A stretch of 64,000 nucleotides of DNA from Pegea sp. RAD2-039. Lineage: Eukaryota > Chordata > Thaliacea > Salpida > Salpidae. Position 1 is the first letter of the stretch. Every line of letters begins with the position of its first letter. The DNA is taken from NCBI GenBank assembly GCA_034620365.1, contig JAQGEQ010000345.1, positions 434,001-498,000 of the forward strand, written 5' to 3'. Below are positions 40,401 through 52,406 of the stretch, one piece after another. The notes under the pieces were generated by a model. It was not told the origin of the DNA. It searched no databases and saw only the letters and a list, made by a program, of their open reading frames with translations. A program made the position numbers and the translations under genes.

Positions 40401-43400
40401 TTAAAATCAACCTGAAAATTAAGTCACTGACTTGAAAATATATCAAACTTTCCAAAGTCTAGAGATTAAAATCATAAAATAAGTTCTTACAGTTTTTAAG
40501 CAGTTGAAGTCAGAAGCTTGGCTGGTTGATCTCGTGTTGCAGTTGTTGTTTGTTAGCGAGTCTGTTGAACTCGTAGATGTGCTGCTTGTTGACAAATGAG
40601 TATTCCTAACGTCAGGATAAGAAGCTACTCGACGCTCAGCCAACGCTTTTATTTCTACTAGTTTTGATTTTGGAACCGTTGATTCAACAGACGACTGCTA
40701 ACAGGAATAAATTACAACTGTTTGATTTGAAAATATAATCAGCTTACTCGTCCACTACTCAACATATCATGTGAGTTAAATCGAGTAATTGAGAGTTCGT
40801 TTAAGACATCGTTTTTCAAGGTCTCATTTTCGAGTATCTTGTAAAGCTGTTTACTTACATTCTCACAACTAACTGTTGAAGATATGAAAAGTTGTATTAT
40901 TATTGAATAAACTTCTTTGATCAACCTGATCTTGATTCCTTAGGAGATCTACGTGATGTACAACTCGAGTTTTTCATGTCACAACAGTAATATGATGAGC
41001 TTAGTGAAGAAAGCTTTTGATAGAAATTAGGCGAAGAGCTAGTCACGTGACAACCAGAGTCCTTCTCTAAATTTTGAAGAGTAACATTGCATCTATGACA
41101 ACAAAGTTATAATATTAGAATTCAGCGGTTAATAGGTTAACTAAATCAATATTTCACAAAAAATAAATTTTTTTGTTAACAATTTAGAAATGTAAAAACC
41201 TGTGACAATATAAACTTGTCTGTTGAAACGAACCAATAGTCACGTAGTCAACTGTTTGGCAGCTAACATTTCTGGTTGCCGGCATCGTATCTTTGGGACT
41301 TACATTGATCGTGATAGTTACATCTCTACAATCGGTACTCATTTGCTTCAAAACTAAATTAGTTTGTGATACTTTTTGTTCTTTTGTTGCAAACGGAAGA
41401 TTGCCTTTGACATTTGATTCACCATTTCTAAATATTTGTAGAAAATATGAAAAATTTTGTTCTATTCACAAATAAAGAAAACATTTTTTATTGTTTTTAA
41501 AATTGTCAAAATCAATAATTTTAAGTTTATATTTTGTTGGGAGAAAATCTTTTAAAGTAAAAACATTTTTTTAATTTTAGAATGATTAATATCTGCAAGA
41601 CGAACATTAAAAGATTTAAATAATTTAATCTAGAATTAATTTTCTTATTTATTATTCTAATAAATTATTATTTATTAAAAAATATTATTCTTTTATAAAC
41701 GAATTTTTCTAGATTTAATCAATTAGATATCACATTTTGTTTTCTACCTGTCACTTAACTAAATATTATACTCTGAATAGTTGTTTAAAGTTAAAAGTTT
41801 TAAAATTCAATATTCGAAAATCGATAAAAAATATATTAAATTTAAAAAACTCATATAAAAAATAAAGTTAGAATCGACTTTCTATATGAGATTACAATTA
41901 TCGTAAATATAGCTTCTCAAAAATTTTAATTCATTTAAAACTTAACAAAATTTAATTTACAAACTGTTATTGAATTTGTAAAAAATTTAAAAACAATGTT
42001 AGGCTTGTAGTAAACATTTTGCATGTTTACTTATTAAAGTAGTAAATTACTCACTTAGTATTCATGAGGGAATTCACATTTTTTTCTATATCTTCCAAAG
42101 GAATATTACTTCTGTTGTTTGTAGACATATCCAAATAAGAATTATTTCTACAAAATTATTAAATATTTATTTATTACCACTTAGATTTAAAAAATAATAA
42201 ATATTGATAAAAATATCAACAATAAAGGAACAACAAATGATTTGATAACGTTTCTACTATAAAATATATAAAAAAAAATGACCAAAAAAGTATTTTTATC
42301 ACATTTATACTCAAGTGTAAACAAACTTTACTAATTTTTTATCTATATTTAAGATTATTTTTATATAAATTGTTACTTACTTGTTCAATTGAATATCAAG
42401 ACTCATCATGTTCAATCTGAAAAAAAAACTAATTAATTGATATTAATAAAATATATTATTTACAGAAATGGACAAGCATACAGACACTTTTAGGTAAAAC
42501 AGGAAAAGAAGGCTTGAAAAGACGAATTGGACAAATTAAGATTACTGATATTGATAGTACAACTGCTAAACGTGCATCATCTTTGTTAAGTGATGTCGAT
42601 CTTGAATTTATTAGAGATATTAGTGCTGGAGCAGCAACGTTTTATGTTTGGGTAAGAAGGAGCTAATGGCGGTTTTAAAAATCATTCTAAATTGCTTTTG
42701 CAATTTAAACATTTGTATAAAAACAAAAGTTATAATAAGATTAATTAACAACTAAAATAAGCAAAAGTAATGACTACAATTTTAAAATTAGATTAATTAA
42801 AGTAATATGAATTACTTACCAATAATTGTAAGTATTAAAAGATTTGAAAGTCTTTGTTTAAAGAATTCACTGCTTTCAAAGTACAAGCTCAGTCCCAAAT
42901 GGTTGAAACAGAAAAAAGATTGGACTTTTATACTAGCTTTTTAACTTGGTCACCAAAAAACAAGAGTTTTCTTTTTTCTGTCTCACTTTAAAAAATGTTA
43001 AAAAAAATTTGGTTGTTTTTAGCTAGATGTAGAGGTTGCGACTGAATTTTCGTTCTTCTATTTTCTTTATTTTGATTTTTTAAGCTTTTAAAACATTATT
43101 ATTTTTTATTAATAAATTTTTGAAAAATAATGAAAACTTTAAAATGTCAAAAATGATTTTTAATTTTTAATCTAAATACACAGAATATTTTTCTTAAACT
43201 TTAAAAGTGATAATTTGCAACGATTCTTAATAAAATTCATCTTTAAACAGATTCTTCTAAATATTTCAATTTTGAGTCTTCAGAACTTTTACATTTCAAA
43301 TATTTTTCTCAACTCTTCTTATTTATGTTTATGAACAACTATTATCAACTTTAACAAGAATTCTGATTCATTCTTAAATGTTAAGAAATAGTTTACAAAA

Positions 43401-43678
43401 TTTGAGATTATTTTATGTCAACTTTATTTATTTTTGAATAAGAAATAATATATCTTTACTATTAAATTAATATATATATAATTATATCCAATATCTTATG
43501 GATATTTTACATCTATAGTAAATATGGTTTTTACTTTTTGCTATGATCTAGTTTTAACTTCATAATATTCTTTGATTACTTTGCTATAAGTATTGACAGA
43601 AATTCAACAATAAAACGTAGAAAATTGCTCTATTTTCAGGTAAAAGGAATAATTGATGAACCAATATGTGATGTTTGA
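28484..43678 (+). CDS. EF-hand, coiled-coil protein with a dynein microtubule-binding-domain-like C-terminus
   Basis: Thirteen phase-matched exons give 439 aa: 28484-28627, 28845-28919, 29495-29592, 31073-31227, 31327-31373, 32241-32277, 32523-32626, 33311-33353, 33662-33769, 34416-34576, 35228-35350, 42466-42651, 43640-43678. An EF-hand loop is at residues 20-31 (DEDKSGELSCYQ) and another at 93-104 (DGNNDGFISVES). Both lack the usual Glu at position 12, and degenerate partners follow each, a calmodulin-like four-hand layout. A linker rich in charged residues leads to a coiled coil (about 271-324, ending LLQRLKRLERLRKE). The end (about 330-439) follows the dynein heavy-chain stalk-tip pattern: STIAELRSYNKPHETVHKVM, LLLG, a W about eight residues on, and SAGAATFYVW near the end. 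There are no AAA+ motor motifs. Intron 11 is 7.1 kb and holds an antisense gene. Calcium-sensitive microtubule or axonemal binding is inference. A non-coding 5' exon is likely. Confidence 0.85.
35351..37602 (+). other. First part of the long host intron, no exon seen
   Basis: Donor GTTTGC at 35351. This 2.2 kb is AT-rich and has no exon in phase with the flanking exons on the plus strand, nor minus-strand coding until the end of the nested NHL gene. It probably includes the 3' UTR of that gene. Confidence 0.5.
37603..42409 (-). CDS. NHL-repeat beta-propeller protein nested in an intron on the opposite strand
   Basis: Fourteen exons read from high to low coordinates: 42409-42381, 42147-42055, 41427-41200, 41092-40926, 40872-40748, 40697-40491, 40411-40277, 40220-40101, 40050-39960, 39207-39093, 38594-38486, 38435-38306, 38259-37941, 37885-37603. 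All phases agree: 716 aa. Residues 1-280 are polar, Ser/Thr/Asn-rich and lack a RING, B-box or other recognised domain. From about residue 290, strand-turn repeats of the NHL type appear: GRGITVSKDQRSLAVCHL, VCIYDLNGKLKRRF, WGITCDKKGNYAITES, IIVTDTSERCVIAFDRDGS and, at the end, GICVDSHDNLLVVDKE. Exon 13 adds about 105 mostly basic, Ser-rich residues between propeller repeats, an unusual insertion. NHL domains in TRIM/LIN-41/Brat proteins bind RNA or proteins; without the N-terminal RING this one could be Brat-like or a plain propeller. The start ATGATG lies 7 bases after a TTTTTTTTCAG acceptor. Confidence 0.88.
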
Positions 43679-45318
43679 ATATTAAACACAAATGTTTGTA
43701 CAGATGAAACAAAGAATATATTCTTACTAGGTTTATATGCTGTAGACTTTCAATTAAGTAAATATCCTGATTTAGATACTGTGAATAAGAATTTGACAAT
43801 TAATTGCAACACATCGTTTAATAATCTTTTAAATGCAATAAAAAATGATACTTTAAACATTAGTCGTGTTTACTTTTACTAGCTTGTTTTCAGGTTATGT
43901 AAACGTGGTATTTGACATTTTATTTAATTTTTAATATTTTAACTATTTTTTAGAGCAGTAAAAGTACAAAAAACGTATTTATAAGAAAATAAGATCTATT
44001 CAGAAAAATACAACTTTTTTTTTAATATATAATTATTCGTCAAGTTTCTTGAAGTTAGTATTTTACTTAATTCACAAAATATAACCACTATTCATCACTT
44101 GATCTCTCAATATATCTAATTTCATTGCAATTTAGGATTCTTCACATGTTTAGTTTCTATGGGACACTTTTCAAAGCTTTGCTTGACTAAGGTACAGGCT
44201 TTTCATATAAATTTTACATTATTAAAAATACTTGGAAAAGTTATTTGAAGTCAGTTGTTACTTACTGTATACAAAAGATAAACTTAATCTATATATGATA
44301 TTTTACTTGTTGTAAATACGGTTGTAGTTTTTTTGTAGTTTTCTTTTAGGAGGATTAGAAAACTTACCTTTATAAAATTTACTTAACAATTATATTTCTA
44401 TCTTAACTTTTACTTAAATTATTTGTTATTTATATTATTATTTTATTAAATTATATTAACGTTTATACCTAAAAATAGATTTATAAATTGTACCAATTTA
44501 AAAAAAAGAATAATTCTAATAAAAACATTTATTTTATTTAATAACAAATCTAAAGAAAACTTTAAGCTTAAAAGTTTGATAAATTGGACTAATATTAGTT
44601 GGTAAGTACCTAACTTGAATATCTGTTTTTCAAAATTGTTTTTTCTATTTTAAACAATATTATTTTTAGGTATTTTTAATCACCATTAATCTTTAAAAGC
44701 ATATTTTGATCATTTTATTGAAAGTAACATTCTAATACATCACAATTTTCAAACACATCAATAAAGCTAAGTTCAATTGTAACTTTGAAATTGTTATTTT
44801 TAGTTTATGAAATCCAAGACTTTTAAAAAATAAATTGAAAATTCCAACAGTACTGCTTCTAATAATAATTGATTAAGTTTTATTTTGGTTTATAATAAAC
44901 ATTTTTTAATGGAACACTTTATAAAAATTTTTATCCAAAGATAATTGGCAAGATTTGGCTTATAGTATTTAAAAACTTGGCATGTATGATGCACTAAAAA
45001 GCCAAAACAAATTAAACTAAATTTAACTTCTCTTAAAACTTTTAAAATACCAACTTAATAATGTAGTTATAAAAACTGAACATTAAATTAAGTTTGATAA
45101 TAATACATACATGAAAAAATCTTACATTTAAAGAACAACAAAACATCTCAACTTTTAAAGAGCTTCTATAGTTCAAGCACCAGGCTTAACTGCTGGTGGT
45201 AAATTAAAGTAAGCAAACAAAGCATGACGTCATCATCGCCTGAGAAACAACCAACAAATAATTTTCAGAATATAAGCTCGCTTATTTCTGTTATCAGATT
45301 TTTGAAGAAGTTTTATAG
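43679..45318. other. Spacer between the EF-hand gene and the KY-like gene
   Basis: AT-rich 1.6 kb including the presumptive EF-hand gene 3' UTR. TGACGTCA occurs at 45225-45232, about 120 bases upstream of the KY-like start, and could be a CREB/ATF site in its promoter. An acceptor TTTTATAG ends at 45318. No coding exon seen. Confidence 0.45.
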
Positions 45319-45351
45319 ACTGTGATAGCATCAAAAATTACTTATTTTATT

Positions 45352-48300
45352 ATGGGCTCAATTTGCGTAAAACCTACTGAAATTTTGGTGAGTAATTAAA
45401 TGTAGTTTGTTTTTGGTTATTATTTAATTATTAGGTTATTGAGGGTTTGTGTTTTAATTAGAGGTTGAAGCAAGTTTAATTGTAAAAAGTAAAAATTACT
45501 AACAGAGCTATCTCTACAACAAGTGGCTGCTAAAATATATTAAGAAATTTTACTAATCCTAATTAGTTAATGAGATAAATGCCATGAAAGTTTGTTGTTT
45601 AATCTCTTAATGAACTTTATTTCATTTAGGATATAATTTTTTAATCTTTTTATAAGCATGCGTCATAATGCTAAGAAATTATTATTCCTATCGATAAAAT
45701 ACTCTCATAAATCATTAGAGAACAGTAATTATGGGATTTAATTTCTATACAAATAGAAAATAAACTGAAAAGGAAGTTCACATTCATTTACGAGTAGTCT
45801 TTGTATACAGAAAATATTAAATTCAAAGTTAAAGTCAAACAAAACACTTGTAATAAACCTTTAGTTTGATAAAGATATTAAAATTTGTTGAATTGTAAAG
45901 TGGAATAAGGATGAGTTATTGAAAAAGGATGGTGCCTTTTAATATAAATGTTTGGCTTGATAACCTGAAAGTTGATTTTTTAAACACTTATGCTCAAAAC
46001 CAAATAAAAAGAAGTGACATTTTCAATAAGGTCCACTTTATACAGACTTACTTCAAAGTTACTTTCTTTGTTTGAGTTATTTTAAAACTAATAATAAACT
46101 TTTATGCTTATACTAATTGATCATATTAAAATGTAAATTTAGGAATTTGTTTTACTTTTTAGTAAATCAAAAAACAAATTACCATTTAAAGGTTTACAAT
46201 AGCTCAAATTATCGCCAATTAAAATTGTTTTTTTAAATTATTTGAAATAAAAAAAACATTTCAGACTGTGGATAATATGAACAGCAAATATGATGACAAG
46301 GAAAAGGACATTGATAACACTTCTAAGAATTCTTATGAGGTTGAGAATAAGTTTAAATCTGTGTCCTTTAAATACATTTAGTTGATCATCAACATGAGTA
46401 AAAACTTCTGAAAATTCACAATGTTTAAAAAAATCTATTACAGTGTGAAGTACTAACGTCTGAAAGCGAGACTTCAATATCTTCCACCTTGTCAGGTATT
46501 TGTTTGATGGGTAAACATTTACATAATATCAAATACATCATATTTAAAAGTTGAAACTTTTTTGAAACAATATTGTATTGAAATTATTTAATCTAAACTT
46601 TTACTTTGTTGATAGTAAGTAGAAACTTAAGATTGGATGAAGAACTTTGTTTTATTTGGCAAATAAAAGATTTTTTGTGATAAAATAGAAAAACATAAGC
46701 CTGGAAATAAATTGCAACAAAACAATGAAGAAATGGCAACAAAGGCAGAAAGTTTAAATGATTGTTCTTCTACGACAACTGGAACCAACAAAATAAAACT
46801 ATCAAGACCTACAACTTCAATTCCGGTACCTAAAACTAAAACAAATACATCTGAGATGCTACGGAGAATTGAGCAGTTTAAACTTCAAACAGAGATGTAT
46901 CTTTTATATCAGTTGTTATTTCTGGCAAATATTTGATTTAATATATCGCAATTTAGCTTAAATTTAAATTCAACATTTTGAAAGAACGTTTATGATTTTA
47001 TTATTAATATTAGGCGTAGAAAAGCTAGAGAAGAAGATAGAGTAAGACAAAAAGAGAATCTTGAAGAGATACTAAAAAGACGGAAACAGAATCATTCAAC
47101 AGTAAGCTAATAAATGATTCTCATGATTAATTCAATTTATTAAAAAGTTGATTCAATTTCTTGAGAAATTTTGTGATATGAAATAATTTTCTAATAATAT
47201 TTATTAGTTTATGTAAATATAAACATAAATATCACATGGAATGTTGAAAGAAAAATATTAACTTCTTACAATTTTATTTAAAAGGAAAAAAATATTATTT
47301 CTAAAAGAATAAAATCAGCAAACAGCCAATCAAAAGTGAGTTTAGTTGATAGCGCAGAGGAGTTCCCAGATGTCCCATCAACGAAAAAAGAAGATGTTTA
47401 CAAGTAGGAGAAATTATCTATTTTAATAATTTAATATTTTATAAACAAACGAATCTTTATTAATAGGCAGTGAGTTCTTAATAAAGTTTAGAATATAATT
47501 GTAACAACTTCTATGTATACATCTAAATACAAGATGGTTTATGAACCTGTTTGTAAGATCTTATATTTTAAAAACAATTATATCTGTTGTATGTCTTCTG
47601 AGGTTTTTAATATAATAAATGATCTCAATGTGTTTGATGTTTAAAGAAAAGAAGATATTTCTATCTTCAAACAGTTAGAAGAATATGCTTTATTGAAAAG
47701 ATTATTAAAGTCAGATGATATGACATTTGAACAGTTGATGAAGGAACTACTCATCGATCAAATGACAGATGTCGAAAAGGTGATTTCAAGTAAATTTTAC
47801 AAGAAAAACATCCTGTACACTACATTACTTATAATAGCTTATTTATAACTCTTAGGCTTTGTTCCAAGTTATCTTTTTATAGAAATAAATAATTTTCAAA
47901 GTATTTTTTAGAATATTTCTGGAATAATCATTAACAGTTTTTATTTGTAAACTGTACTACCATTTTGAAATCCACTAATTGTACAAACTAGTTTTTCAGT
48001 TCTACAAATCTATAAATTATCTGGTTTATATCACCGACTAGCTGTTCTTAGCTTAATTTTGTTGGTTAAGCTTTTAAATTATTCGGATTAGGTTTTAAGA
48101 AAATATTTCTCATCAGTTATAAGCTTCAATTACCTTTGTTGATATTACAATGATTTAAATTTACTACTAGACGACCATATCCTGTTTACAACAATTTGCA
48201 TTTAATTTTATTTTCAACCTAAATGTAAATTAAATGTTTTTTATGAATAACCGTTTTAGGCCCGTATTCTGTTTCATTGGACAAGCGCCCAGAACCTGAA

Positions 48301-51300
48301 TATAATTGATTTCCCAAAGAATATATCTGAAGATACTCCACTGGGTTATTTATACGATATAAAGATGGAAAAGAAAAGATATGCTGCTTTGTACATGCGT
48401 CTTTGCCAGTAAGTTTTTTGTTATTATATTCTAAGACAAGAAGTTAATTTTTTTTACAAATTTTATCAAGATTTTCTATTTATAAAATGATCATACTTTA
48501 TACATACTTATTTTTTAATTGAATATTTTGTAGTTGCTTAAACACTTTCTAATAGTTCAATTTTTAATTATTTTGTTCTAAAGTAATCTACAGAACCACC
48601 TTGCGCTACACCTGTTAACATTAAAACAGTGATTGTAAAAATTGCGTAACAATTCTATAAAAGAATTCTTATTTCATTTAACAATCGATAAAAGTTTATT
48701 TTTGAATACTGTCATAAAATAGAATAAAATAGTTTACTGAAGAAATGTATAAAATATTCATTAAATTTGTCTTTTTTAAGTAACGGATATTTCAAAATTT
48801 TGTTTTTCTTATAAAACAATGTATAAAGATATCAGCTTACATAATTGAAGCAAGTTGATTTTAAAAAGATAATATTTTTTACTAAGAAACAGCAAGTGTG
48901 AAAAAGTTGACTTAAAATAATATTTTTTCTCACAGATATTTCTTTTTTATAAATAATAGATACAAAAAGTATTCAAAAAAAATAATTTAATTTCATCAAT
49001 TTTTCCTTTTACAAAATTTCCATTCGATTTTTTACTCTTTCGCAGAGCAGCTCAACTACCAGCAAAAGAAGTAACAGGTTATCTTAAAGGCGTAGGATAT
49101 CTTCCAGAATATGAGTTTCAAAATAAAGAAATAGATGTCTTCAGAGGTAGTTGGAACGCTGTGAGAATAAACAATGAATGGAGATTGGTAGACACACATT
49201 GGGGAGCGAGACATGTAATAGGTAAACTCCTTGAATAATTGACGAATTTATTACTAGTTTAGTCGAAATCAGATGTTGTCGATTTCCATTCTCTAAAAAC
49301 TGATTTGATCTTAGGTTTTCAAGAGACTTGTTTTCAATTTATTATCACAAATCATTTAATTTAAATAAAACTTCTTTCAAAGTATTGATCTTTTAATAAA
49401 TAATTTTTTAATGATGAATTATGTATTGAAATAAGTTATTTGAAGTTTGTTGTTGAGCTGAATCTTATCAACAAATTATCTTCCTACCTTTCATCTTTTT
49501 ATGCTTGTACAATAGATGGTTGCATAAAAACATCTCCTAAAACCATTTTACTGTAAAAAAGGGAGTAATTGATTACTTATAAGCCTTGTTTAATAATAAA
49601 ATGACAAATTCTAAGAAACCTTTTAAAATCACGTGTAATAAGCTTCCTAGATAAAAAGTCAGTAAATTATTTTTCAATCTAATGTTTTTTATCAAGATTT
49701 TCATCTTTTCTTAGAAACTGATGACGTTTTACAAGATTTTGAGATTAAAACGGTGTACAAATACGAAGACCATTACTTTCTTACTAATCCTGAAGATTTA
49801 ATCAGCACTCATTTTCCAGATGAACCTTGCTGGCAGCTTCTTTCTAAACCCAAATCACTTGAGCAGTTTCAGGTCAAAGTTTATATTTTTAATGATTTCA
49901 ATTTGACTTACATCAGAACAAGCTAAAAAGGCAATATTTCAAAAACTTCGATTCAAAACCTTTCTACATTTAGGTTTTTTATTCGCAACCTTCTAAATAT
50001 TTATAAATTTTGATTTTGCAGAAAATTCCGAAGCAATGGCCTTTGTTCTACAAGCTTGGTTTGAAACTGATCTCTCATAAAGAAGGGATCATTGACACAG
50101 ATAAGCGTGGAAGAGTTCAGATTCAAATTGAGATGCCAAGTGACATGAGAGTTGATAGTAGGATAAAAGCTGAACTTGGATTTATTGATAAGATGAAAAG
50201 AAAACAGAATGATATTTTGTGTTCTTCACTATTTCATAATACAGTGGAAACTATAGAAGTAAGTCACTAGTTAATTTATTTACTTTATTTAGATGTATTA
50301 TATCTCTAGACACAATATGATTTTGTTAATTGTTTAGCATCATACTTGTTGTTTAAAAAACATTTTTGAGATATATATATATATAAACCAATCAGGTGTC
50401 TACCTAGAAGTTCTAACTCTAAAAATTTTGTTGGCAAATTAGTTCATTCTAAAAAAATACTCATCTAACTTAACTCACGAATTTTACAACTGAATATGAT
50501 CTTCAAAACATCTTAAAATTATTTTAATAATTGTTATATTTATTAAATGTTCTCGAAAAACAGCTATCTGTAGTAAATGCTAAAGACTCACACCTCCAAA
50601 GATCTACTCTTGATGGTTCTGTTTGTTGCTCTAAACGATCTAGATTTCCAGAATCATTTTATTTTATTTTAATCTTTAGATAATTCAAGAGATTGAAATA
50701 ATCAAAAAAATTTTTTTTTTAAGCTGATTAATGTGTTTTTACCGGAAACGGGATCTTATTTACTGAGGATCTTCGGAAGATCAAAAAGATTTAGTGAAGA
50801 TGAAGACACACTTACAAGTGTTTGTCTCTTCCAAATAAATTGGTTTGAGACTTCTAAAAGTGATACTTTGAAGCTTTCAAGGTTCAATCCGCCTTTTCCT
50901 AAATCTTCTTCATACTTCGGACTTTTAGTGGATTCTTACGAAATAGGGATCCGAAAATGGGAGCCGAACAACGCGATTGTTGAGTGTGATTCGAACGGCG
51001 AAGCAGAAGTTCGAATCCTTGTTGAGAATCATCCTTACATCGAGTTTTCGCACGAGTTAGAAACCTATGATGGTCTGGTCCTTAACTCAAGGTGCTTGCA
51101 GTTCTCTAAGATTATAAGATGGAATCCAACTAAAGAAGATTTATTGTCGTTGACGTGTACAGTAAGAGTCCCTAGGAATGGTAACTATTTATTCACACTT
51201 TTCGAGAATCGTACAAAGGAATCAGATTCACTAAAAGCTTTTCTCAGCTTTTTAATTATATCACAAAATATAGGGGCGGGTGACATTGCCCCATTTCCAT

Positions 51301-52406
51301 CTCTAAACAGCGGACCAACTAACAAGTTAGGGTTCCGTTCAACAAGTAATTTTCTTATCAGTTTGAAACAAGTTTATCCAAAACAAATCAACAAGACTGG
51401 GATGTATTACTCTGATGATCAGGGCGAAGTGGTTTTAGTTTTTAATCATTCAGAAGAGTTAAAGGTTGTAACTGAAATTGATAATTCAAAGATGTCTTGT
51501 ATCTTGAGTGTTTTGAATCATCAAACTATTGTAGCAATTCGAGCTAATACTATTGGTGAATATTTCTTTAAAATGTTTGCAAGTTCAGTTAAAGGAGAAA
51601 ATAATTTGCCTCTTGTGTTTACTTGCTTGATAAAAACTATTCAGCTAACTGGCGTATATCAACCATACCCCAAATCATCTACAAACTGGGGATTACAGGT
51701 CAACTCTTCTATTAATGAAAAAGTCACTCTTTGCAGCTCCAAAAATTGTGTCTCTTTTATCAACAGTCGTTTTAACCTACAACTGGATGAAAAACAACCA
51801 GTGTTATTATATAATGGTGGTAAAGATATAGAGTTTAAATTTTCATCCAATCAATCACTAGCTTATCAAGCAACTCTAAAACAGTTAAATACAGATGATG
51901 AAGCAAACCAATTTTCATTTGTTTCAAATGCAAGTTTAAATGAGTGCCATGTGATTGTACGAATACCAAAAGTGGATTCATACCATCTAAACCTTTTCAT
52001 AAGTGAAAAAATCGAAGATAGACCTTCAATTGTTTTTAGTATACTTATATATGCAACTAAAATTAGCTTTAATGTACGACCATTTCCAATTTCCTTCCCT
52101 CTTTGGCATATAAGTCCGCATCAACTTGCTTCCTCCCTTCAAAAAGACCTACATTCTTTAAAAGACAACAAAATTAAGTTATTTTTAGGTCAGTATCTTC
52201 AAATTGTGGATCAAATTATAGTTGAACCTTATTATAAAGTAATACTTGCAGTTGATAAACGACATTTAGTTTTACCGACTAAATGTAAAGATTGTTTGTA
52301 TGAATGGAACTATTTCCCCGCTGCAGTTGAAAAGGAAGCTTCAATCTTTGTTCAGAAAGATAAAAATAGCGGATCAGTTGAATTACTTCGTTATTTGATC
52401 TTATAA
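45352..52406 (+). CDS. KY/hillarin-like transglutaminase-fold protein, probably catalytically dead
   Basis: Twelve phase-matched exons: 45352-45387, 46265-46339, 46444-46495, 46689-46896, 47014-47101, 47285-47403, 47647-47779, 48260-48408, 49046-49221, 49715-49872, 50022-50258, 50724-52406; 1037 aa. The start MGSIC fits N-myristoylation with an adjacent palmitoylatable Cys and is encoded by its own 12-codon exon. Residues to about 235 are disordered, then basic and helical. The KY/transglutaminase core spans about 238-345 (ARILFHWTSAQN, YAALYMRLC, SWNAVRINNEWRLVDTHWG). YFLTNPEDLISTHFPDEPCW follows, a hallmark of this family. By alignment from memory the catalytic Cys falls on Lys275 and the His on Gly321, with Asp336 kept. 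The large last exon carries four copies of a beta unit, each with a P.PFP/PYP-like lead and a G.Y.L.lF strand (GSYLLRIF, GNYLFTLF, GEYFFKMF, DSYHLNLF). KY and hillarin are linked to muscle and cytokinetic actin scaffolds. AATAAA at 52530-52535. Confidence 0.93.

Noticed and set aside
51000-51020. tRNA-like GTTCGAATCC word
   Set aside because: It is inside the large KY-like exon and no cloverleaf can be built around it.
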